From Kitasatospora terrestris (GTDB taxonomy: Bacteria > Actinomycetota > Actinomycetes > Streptomycetales > Streptomycetaceae), in the NCBI RefSeq assembly GCF_039542905.1, contig NZ_BAABIS010000001.1, forward strand, positions 1,922,001-1,986,000: a DNA stretch of 64,000 nt. Reading direction: 5' to 3'. A program made the translations under genes and the position numbers. The notes beneath the pieces are model-generated. The model searched no databases and was not told the DNA's origin. It was given only the letters and a program-made list of their open reading frames with translations. Every line of letters begins with the position of its first letter. The first letter of the stretch is position 1. Positions 58,698 to 64,000 of this stretch are shown piece after piece.

Positions 58698-59483
58698 ATG
58701 AGCACCGCCGCCGCCCCCGAGCGCATGCCCGCGCTCTACCTCTCGCACGGCGCGCCGCCGCTCGCCGACGACCCGGTCTGGCCCGGCCAGCTCGCCGCCT
58801 GGTCCGCCGACCTGCCGCGCCCCAGGGCGATCCTGATGGTCTCCGCCCACTGGGAGGAGGCGCCGCTCGCCCTCGGCGCCACCACCACCGTGCCGCTGGT
58901 CCACGACTTCTGGGGCTTCCCCGACCACTACTACGAGGTGCGGTACCCCGCGCCCGGCGCGCCGCGGCTCGCCGAGGACGTCCGCAAGCTGCTGCGCGGC
59001 GCCGGCACCCCCGTCCAGGACATCCCCGACCGGGGCCTGGACCACGGCGCGTACGTCCCGCTGGTGGAGATGTTCCCGGACGCCGACATCCCGGTGCTCC
59101 AGGTCTCGCTGCCCACCCTCGACCCGCGGAAGCTGATGGAGATCGGCCGCAAGCTCGCCCCGCTGCGCGACGAGGGCGTCCTGATCGTCGGCAGCGGCTT
59201 CTTCACCCACAACCTGCGCGCCCTCTCCATGGAGGGCCGGGTCAGCTCCGTGATGGCCGAGTTCGACGACTGGGGGCGCCGCGCGCTGGAGGCCCGCGAC
59301 CTCGACGCGCTGCTCGACTTCGAGCACAAGGCCCCCGCCGGGCGGCTCGCCCACCCGCGCACCGAGCACTTCGCCCCGCTGTTCGTCACCCTCGGCGCGG
59401 GCGAGGCCGACCTCGGCGGGCAGCGCAGCGTGATCGACGGCTTCTGGATGGGCCTCGCCAAGCGCTCGATCCAGCTCGGCTAG
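58698..59483 (+). CDS. LigB/DODA-type class III extradiol ring-cleavage dioxygenase
   Basis: A 261-residue enzyme. Metal ligand and catalytic histidines are H17 (YLSHGAPPL), H51 (VSAHWEE), H116 (GLDHGAYVPL) and H171 (FFTHNLRAL), the pattern of the DODA/YgiD group, with Zn or Fe cleaving catechols such as DOPA. Many bacterial members act on unknown phenols. GGAGGAG precedes ATG 58698. The MarR regulator and two operators upstream suggest induction by an aromatic compound. Confidence 0.9.
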   Translation: MSTAAAPERMPALYLSHGAPPLADDPVWPGQLAAWSADLPRPRAILMVSAHWEEAPLALGATTTVPLVHDFWGFPDHYYEVRYPAPGAPRLAEDVRKLLRGAGTPVQDIPDRGLDHGAYVPLVEMFPDADIPVLQVSLPTLDPRKLMEIGRKLAPLRDEGVLIVGSGFFTHNLRALSMEGRVSSVMAEFDDWGRRALEARDLDALLDFEHKAPAGRLAHPRTEHFAPLFVTLGAGEADLGGQRSVIDGFWMGLAKRSIQLG

Positions 59484-59489
59484 CGGCTG

Positions 59490-60116
59490 CTAGTAGCCGA
59501 CGGTGAAGCGTTCGCCCAGGTGGCGCGGGTTCTCCAGCTCGTCCACCAGGGCGACCGCGTAGTCCGCGACGGTGATCCGGCTGCGTCCGTCGGGGCCGAC
59601 CAGCAGGTGGTCGGTGCCGGTGCGGTAGCGGCCGGTGCGCGCGCCCGGTTCGAGCAGCTCGGCCGGGCTGAGCACGGTCCACGCCAGGTCGGCGACGGTC
59701 TCCAGGTACTCCAGCGCCTCGCCGTGCGCGTGCATGGTCCGGCGCAGCGGGGCGGGCAGACCGAGGTCGTCCCAGACCCGGACGCCGGGGCCCACCAGCA
59801 GGCTGCCCGCGCCGCCGACCACCAGCAACCGCGGTGCCGCGTCGTCCAGTTCGCGCAGGCCCGCGACCAGCGAGCGGGCCGCCTCGGCGACCACCCGGCC
59901 GCCGCCGACCGCGCTGACCAGGGCGTCCTGCCCGGCCGCCACCCGGGCCACGTCCTCGGGCTCCAGCACGTCGCCGGGCAGCACGTCCATCGCCAGGCCC
60001 TGGTAGCGGTCCGGGTCGCGGACCACCGCGGTGACCAGATGCCCGCGGGCCAGCGCCTCGGTGACCAGGCACCGCCCGATGTTCCCGTTGGCCCCGACGA
60101 CGGCGATCGACACCAT
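59490..60116 (-). CDS. NAD(P)-binding reductase (NmrA/SDR-like)
   Basis: A 208-residue atypical SDR with the N-terminal cofactor motif SIAVVGANGNIGRCLVTEALARG and VVGGAGSLLV, and WTVLSPAELLEPGARTGRY of the NAD(P)H-binding (NmrA-like) family. The YxxxK active site is missing, so it may sense or reduce small substrates without the classical mechanism. ATG 60116. It ends 7 bp after the convergent dioxygenase gene. Confidence 0.85.
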   Translation of the reverse strand: MVSIAVVGANGNIGRCLVTEALARGHLVTAVVRDPDRYQGLAMDVLPGDVLEPEDVARVAAGQDALVSAVGGGRVVAEAARSLVAGLRELDDAAPRLLVVGGAGSLLVGPGVRVWDDLGLPAPLRRTMHAHGEALEYLETVADLAWTVLSPAELLEPGARTGRYRTGTDHLLVGPDGRSRITVADYAVALVDELENPRHLGERFTVGY

Positions 60117-60263
60117 CCGCAGCCCGCCTCTCCGCTCGGCCCCACCCCAAGAGGTACCACGGACCACCGCTCGGCCACGGGAGGCCGCACCCGTCACCCG
60201 GACGGCGGGCGGCACCCCCGATCGGGGGTGTTGGGGCCGGGGTGCGGCGGGCACAGTGACCGC

Positions 60264-61796
60264 ATGCAGACTCCACTCACCGTGATGGACTTCCTCGACC
60301 GGGCCGAGCAGGTCTACGGCGACCGGATCGGGATCGTCGACGAGCCCGTCCAGCCGGCCGCCTCCTGGGGCGAGGTCAGCTACCGGCGGATGGCCGAGCT
60401 GGCCCGGGCGCAGGCCGCCGGGCTGGACCGGCTCGGTGTCGGCCCCGGCGAGCGGGTCGCCGTCGTCTCGCACAACTCGGCCCGCCTGATGACCTCGCTG
60501 TACGGGGTGAGCGGCCACGGCCGGATCCTCGTCCCGATCAACTTCCGGCTGCGTGCCGAGGAGGTCGCGTACATCGTCGAGCAGTCCGGCGCCTCGGTGC
60601 TGCTGGTCGACCCGGAGCTGGACCAGGCGTTGGCCGGGGTCGCGGTGAGGCACCGCTTCGTGCTCGGCGCGGAGAGCGACGCCCTGCTGTACGACTTCGA
60701 CCGGGAGCCGGTGCGGCACGCGATCGGCGAGAACGACACCGCCACCGTCAACTACACCAGCGGAACCACCGCCCGCCCCAAGGGCGTTCAGCTGACCCAC
60801 CGCAACCTGTGGCTGAACGCGGTGCTGATGGGCCTGCACTTCGGCGCGAGCGACCGGGACGTCTACCTGCACACCCTGCCGATGTTCCACGCCAACGGCT
60901 GGGGGCTGCCGTTCTCGCTCACCGGCCTCGGCGCGCAGCACGTGGTGCTGCGCAAGGTCGACGGCGCGGAGATCCTGCGCCGGGTCGAGCGGCACGGGGT
61001 GACCTTCCTGTGCGGCGCGCCCGCCGTGGTCGCCATGGTGCTGGACGCCGCCGCGGACTGGGACGGGCCGGTCCCCGGCCGGGACAAGGTCCGCATGATC
61101 GTCGCCGGGGCGCCGCCGCCGACCTCCATGGTGCAGCGGATGGAGTCGGAGCTGGGCTGGGAGTTCATGCAGATCTACGGCCTGACCGAGACCTCCCCGG
61201 TGCTCACCGTCAACCGCGGCCGCGCCGAGTGGGACGCGCTGCCCGCCGCGGAGCGGGCCGAGAAGCTGGTGCAGGCGGGCGCGCCCGCGCTGGGCACCGA
61301 GCTGAGGGTCGACGGGCAGGGCGAGGTGGTGGCCCGCTCCAACACCGTGCTGGAGGGCTACTGGGACCAGCCCGCCGCGACCGGCGAGGCGCTGCGCGAC
61401 GGCTGGTTCCACACCGGCGACGGCGGCACCCTGACCGACGGCTACCTGACCATCTCCGACCGCAAGAAGGACGTCATCATCAGCGGCGGCGAGAACGTCT
61501 CCTCGATCGAGGTGGAGGACTGCCTGTACGACCACCCGGCGGTCGCCGAGGTCGCGGTGATCGGCGTGCCCGACGAGAAGTGGGGCGAGACCGTCAAGGC
61601 CCTGGTGGTGCTCCGCGAGGGCCGCACCGCCGACGAGGCGGGGCTGATCGCGCACTGCAAGCAGCGGCTGGCCGGCTACAAGGCGCCGACCTCGGTGGAG
61701 TTCCGCACCGAACTCGCCCGCACCGCCACCGGCAAGCTGCAGAAGTTCCGGCTGCGCGAGCCGTACTGGACCGGCCGCGACCGCAAGGTCAACTGA
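60264..61796 (+). CDS. Acyl-CoA synthetase (AMP-forming)
   Basis: A 510-residue ANL-superfamily ligase: P-loop-like ATVNYTSGTTARPKGVQLTHRN, IYGLTETSPVLTV, DGWFHTGDGG and DRKKDVIISGGENVSSIEVE, with the catalytic lysine in the ARTATGKLQK end. It activates a fatty or aromatic acid to its CoA thioester. The family of long fatty-acid-CoA ligases of Streptomyces fits the length. ATG 60264; its 3' end overlaps the convergent luxR gene by 8 bp. Confidence 0.92.
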   Translation: MQTPLTVMDFLDRAEQVYGDRIGIVDEPVQPAASWGEVSYRRMAELARAQAAGLDRLGVGPGERVAVVSHNSARLMTSLYGVSGHGRILVPINFRLRAEEVAYIVEQSGASVLLVDPELDQALAGVAVRHRFVLGAESDALLYDFDREPVRHAIGENDTATVNYTSGTTARPKGVQLTHRNLWLNAVLMGLHFGASDRDVYLHTLPMFHANGWGLPFSLTGLGAQHVVLRKVDGAEILRRVERHGVTFLCGAPAVVAMVLDAAADWDGPVPGRDKVRMIVAGAPPPTSMVQRMESELGWEFMQIYGLTETSPVLTVNRGRAEWDALPAAERAEKLVQAGAPALGTELRVDGQGEVVARSNTVLEGYWDQPAATGEALRDGWFHTGDGGTLTDGYLTISDRKKDVIISGGENVSSIEVEDCLYDHPAVAEVAVIGVPDEKWGETVKALVVLREGRTADEAGLIAHCKQRLAGYKAPTSVEFRTELARTATGKLQKFRLREPYWTGRDRKVN

Positions 61797-62526
61797 CCAG
61801 GCCGGTCTCCCGCACCCGCAGGGCCAGTTCGGTCCGGTTGCGGGCCCCGACCTTGTGCATGGCGTCCTTCAGGTAGCCGGTCACCGTGTTGCGGGTCAGC
61901 CCGAGCTGGGCGGCGATCTCCGGGTTGGACCGGCCGGTCGCCGCCCACCGGACCACCTCCAACTCCCGTGGAGTCAGCCTCGGTTGACGCTCGGGGGCCG
62001 GCCTCGGCGCACCCGCCCAGGCCAGCGCCCGGGTCGCGGTCGCGGCCAGCCGCGCCACCGACGCGATCCGCACGTCGCCGAACGGCACCACCGAACGCAT
62101 CGAGGCGTACACCACCCCGTGCACCGCTCCGCCCTGCACCAGCGGGACGGTCAGCATCGCGTACAGGTCGTCGGCCGCGACCGCGGCGTCGTAATGGTGC
62201 GAAATGGTGCTCGCCGCCCGGTAGTCCGGCACCCAGCTGGGCGCCCGCTCGGCCAGCGCCCGGCCGCCCAGGCCCGTGCCGATCGGCACGTCCAGGTCGT
62301 GCAGCAGCGCCGCCCGGGTACCCGCCCAGTGCCGCAGCACCATCCGGCCCGGCCGGTCCGCCCGGTCCGGTACGCCCACCAGGCCGACGTCCGCCCCGCA
62401 CTCCGCCACCACCCGGCGGGCCAGATCGCCCAGCACCGCAGCCCGGACCAGCGCGGCCGCCTCGCCATCGAGCGCGGCCGCCGCGGTGGAGATGCCGTAC
62501 GCCCCGGTCACGGCGCCGATTCTCAC
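61789..62526 (-). CDS. LuxR-type regulator with a GAF-like sensor domain
   Basis: A 245-residue protein. The N-terminal region (about 25-160) has the GAF-type pattern GLGGRALAERAPSWVPDY and AMLTVPLVQGGAVHGVVYAS; the C-terminal LuxR helix-turn-helix is LTPRELEVVRWAATGRSNPEIAAQLGLTRNTVTGYLKDAMHKVGARNR in outline, shown as RLTPRELEVVRWAATGRSN and AAQLGLTRNTVTGYLK. GAF-LuxR proteins of this type regulate acyl-CoA ligase and other operons after ligand binding. GTG start. The overlap with the ligase gene suggests a functional link. Confidence 0.88.
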   Translation of the reverse strand: MRIGAVTGAYGISTAAAALDGEAAALVRAAVLGDLARRVVAECGADVGLVGVPDRADRPGRMVLRHWAGTRAALLHDLDVPIGTGLGGRALAERAPSWVPDYRAASTISHHYDAAVAADDLYAMLTVPLVQGGAVHGVVYASMRSVVPFGDVRIASVARLAATATRALAWAGAPRPAPERQPRLTPRELEVVRWAATGRSNPEIAAQLGLTRNTVTGYLKDAMHKVGARNRTELALRVRETGLVS

Positions 62527-62625
62527 ACGCGGCAGCCGCCCCCACCAGCATTCCCGCGCACCCTACTCACCGGTGTTCCCGACTGGTAGGAATGGCGTGC
62601 GACCTTCCGGAGAGGACGAACCACC

Positions 62626-63426
62626 GTGGCAGACCTGACCGCCCTGCTCGACGACCTGCGCGCCGAGAACGCCGACCTGGACCGCCTGGTCGGCCCGCTC
62701 GACGCCGCCGGGCTCGCCACCCCGACACCCGCCACCGGCTGGACCGTCGCCCACCAGCTCTCCCACCTCGCCTGGACCGACCGCTGGTCGCTGCTGGCCG
62801 CCCGCGACCCCGAGGGCTTCGCCGCCGCCCTGGGGCGGGAGTTCACCGACGGCCTCGGCGCCGTCGACCGCGGCGCCGCCGAGGGCGTCGGCGAGCCGCC
62901 CGCCGAACTCCTCGACCGCTGGCGCACCGGACGCGAGGAGCTGCTCGCCGCCCTCGCCGCCGTCCCCGCCGACACCAGGCTGCCCTGGTTCGGGCCGCCG
63001 ATGAAGGCCCCCTCGATGGCCACCGCCCGCCTGATGGAGACCTGGGCCCACGGCCAGGACGTCGCCGACGCCCTCGGCGTCACCCGCGAACCCACCGACC
63101 GGCTGCGCCACATCGCGCACCTCTCCGTGCGCACCCTCGGCTTCGCCTTCGCCGCCCACGGCCTGCCCGCCCCCGAGGCCCCCGTCCGGGTCGAACTCCG
63201 CTCCCCCGGCGGCGACCTGTGGACCTGGGGCCCCGACGACGCGAGCGACCGGGTCACCGGCTCCGCCCTCGACTTCTGCCTCCTCGCCACCCAGCGCCGC
63301 CACCGCGACGACCTCGCCCTCACCGCCACCGGCCCCACCGCCCAGACCTGGCTCCCCATCGCCCAGGCCTTCGCCGGCCCGCCCGGCGCCGGCCGCAAGC
63401 CCCAGGCGGTCGACGCGTCCCGGTAG
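62626..63426 (+). CDS. TIGR03084/DinB-like protein (maleylpyruvate isomerase family)
   Basis: A 266-residue protein with the four-helix DinB/MDMPI fold signature: ADLDRLVGPLDAAGLATPTPATGWTVAHQLSHLAWTDRW-type N-terminus, WFGPPMKAPSMATARLMETWAHGQDVADALG with the metal-site histidines (HLAW, HGQD) and a C-terminal sterol-carrier-like part. This matches the TIGR03084 family of actinobacterial metal-binding proteins. Mycothiol-dependent chemistry is typical of the superfamily. GTG 62626 with GGAGAGG upstream. Confidence 0.85.
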   Translation: MADLTALLDDLRAENADLDRLVGPLDAAGLATPTPATGWTVAHQLSHLAWTDRWSLLAARDPEGFAAALGREFTDGLGAVDRGAAEGVGEPPAELLDRWRTGREELLAALAAVPADTRLPWFGPPMKAPSMATARLMETWAHGQDVADALGVTREPTDRLRHIAHLSVRTLGFAFAAHGLPAPEAPVRVELRSPGGDLWTWGPDDASDRVTGSALDFCLLATQRRHRDDLALTATGPTAQTWLPIAQAFAGPPGAGRKPQAVDASR

Positions 63427-63560
63427 CGCCCGCGCCGGCAACCCCTGGGCGGCGCAATGCCGTTGAAGGGGTTACCGGCGCGAAACGACGCGGGCACCGC
63501 GGGCTTCACACCACGTCCCTAACCTCACCGGTCACCTGCACCCGACTCCCTGGAGCGGCG

Positions 63561-64000
63561 ATGACCGAGATCAGCAGCCCGCCCGCGCACTCCCCCTCCC
63601 CGGTTCCGTCCCCTGCCGCGGGGCCGCGGCGCTCGTACGCCAGGTCCGCGGCGGACGAGAGCCTGGAGGACTACTCGCTCCGCTACGCCCCGCACTCCTT
63701 CCGCCGCTGGTCGCCGCTGGCGGTCGCCTCCACCGCCCTCGGCGGGATCGCCTACCTGGCGGACTACGCGATCGGCGCGGGCATCGTCATGTCGTACGGC
63801 TTCACCAACGCGCTGGCCGCGATCCTCACCGCCGCCGTGGTCATCTTCCTGACCGGCATCCCGATCGCCCGCGCCTGCGCGGCCAACGGCGTCGACATGG
63901 ACCTGCTGACCCGGGGTTCCGGGTTCGGCTACTTCGGCTCGACGCTGACCTCGCTGGTGTACGCCAGTTTCACCTTCATCTTCTTCGCCCTCGAGGGCTC
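63561..64000 (+). CDS. NCS1-family permease (cytosine/purine type), N-terminal part
   Basis: The first 146 codons are present; the gene runs beyond the window. After a Pro/Ser-rich N-terminus come the NCS1 landmarks ESLEDYSLRYAPHSFRRWSP, helix 1 with ASTALGGIAYLADYAIGAG, and a run of helices with GIPIARACAANGVDMDLLTRGSGFGYFGSTLTSLVY, where TRGSGFGYFGS is the family motif. These proteins import nucleobases, allantoin or related compounds with sodium or protons. ATG 63561 follows GGAGCGG. Substrate not determinable here. Confidence 0.88.
   Translation, partial: MTEISSPPAHSPSPVPSPAAGPRRSYARSAADESLEDYSLRYAPHSFRRWSPLAVASTALGGIAYLADYAIGAGIVMSYGFTNALAAILTAAVVIFLTGIPIARACAANGVDMDLLTRGSGFGYFGSTLTSLVYASFTFIFFALEG

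Overview
The window is very GC-rich, starts many genes with GTG, packs them with 4-bp ATGA/GTGA overlaps, and carries SARP/AfsR, BlaI-M56, DUF1876, COG4315-type lipoprotein and ZAS anti-sigma families together with hopanoid genes and an srs-type phenolic lipid operon. This combination points to a Streptomycetaceae chromosome (Streptomyces or Kitasatospora). All assignments are by eye from sequence motifs; no database search was run. About 65 genes, one tRNA and two copies of one insertion sequence are supported.

Layout. 1-2145 (minus): hopanoid squalene genes hpnC-hpnD-hpnE, the last cut by the window edge. 2219-7628 (minus): a six-gene operon for an exported phosphodiester-linked glycopolymer or lipid (nucleotidyltransferase, glycerol-1-phosphate dehydrogenase family, CDP-alcohol phosphotransferase, glycosyltransferase, TagGH-like ABC exporter), closed by a strong terminator. 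Divergent from it is idi (isoprenoid isomerase). 8614-13951: an RsbW-like kinase, an HdeD-like membrane protein, tRNA-Leu(GAG), an 18-codon candidate peptide gene, and a large AfsR/SARP-NB-ARC-TPR regulator. 13995-18786: DUF2207 and LemA membrane proteins divergent from a BlaI repressor-M56 protease pair, then an NlpC/P60 hydrolase. 18801-19790: an EamA transporter with a long leader.

20136-33781 is bracketed by two 993-bp IS5-family elements in inverted orientation. Between them lie a CHAT (caspase-like) protease translationally coupled to an LCAT-like lipase, a GH13 glucosidase, two unknown genes, and UbiA divergent from an srsABC-like operon (type III PKS, ICMT-like methyltransferase, FAD hydroxylase), followed by two small unknown genes.

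33808-38360: a DrrAB-type exporter, a COG4315-like lipoprotein and an amino-acid permease. 38501-44082: an acyl-CoA regulon (kinase-like protein, acyl-CoA dehydrogenase, two SDRs, quinone oxidoreductase, TetR), tied together by two nearly identical operators. 44174-47460: an iron-box-preceded DUF2470 protein, a VOC protein and a ferredoxin reductase. 47504-54546: a membrane protein, an MFS pump, DUF1876, a YndJ-DUF1990 operon under a double palindromic operator, an ECF sigma/ZAS anti-sigma pair, a second lipoprotein and thioredoxin. 54644-64000: TetR/APC permease, a BNR-repeat protein, a MarR/extradiol dioxygenase pair with twin operators, an NAD(P)-binding reductase, acyl-CoA ligase, LuxR regulator, a TIGR03084-like protein and the start of an NCS1 permease.

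The most promising uncharacterised unit is the CHAT protease-LCAT lipase pair, which has the architecture of a protease-activated membrane-attacking effector. Next in interest are the 18-residue peptide gene beside the TPR regulator, and the glycerol-1-phosphate/CDP-alcohol glycopolymer operon, whose transferase has a histidine in place of the fourth catalytic aspartate.
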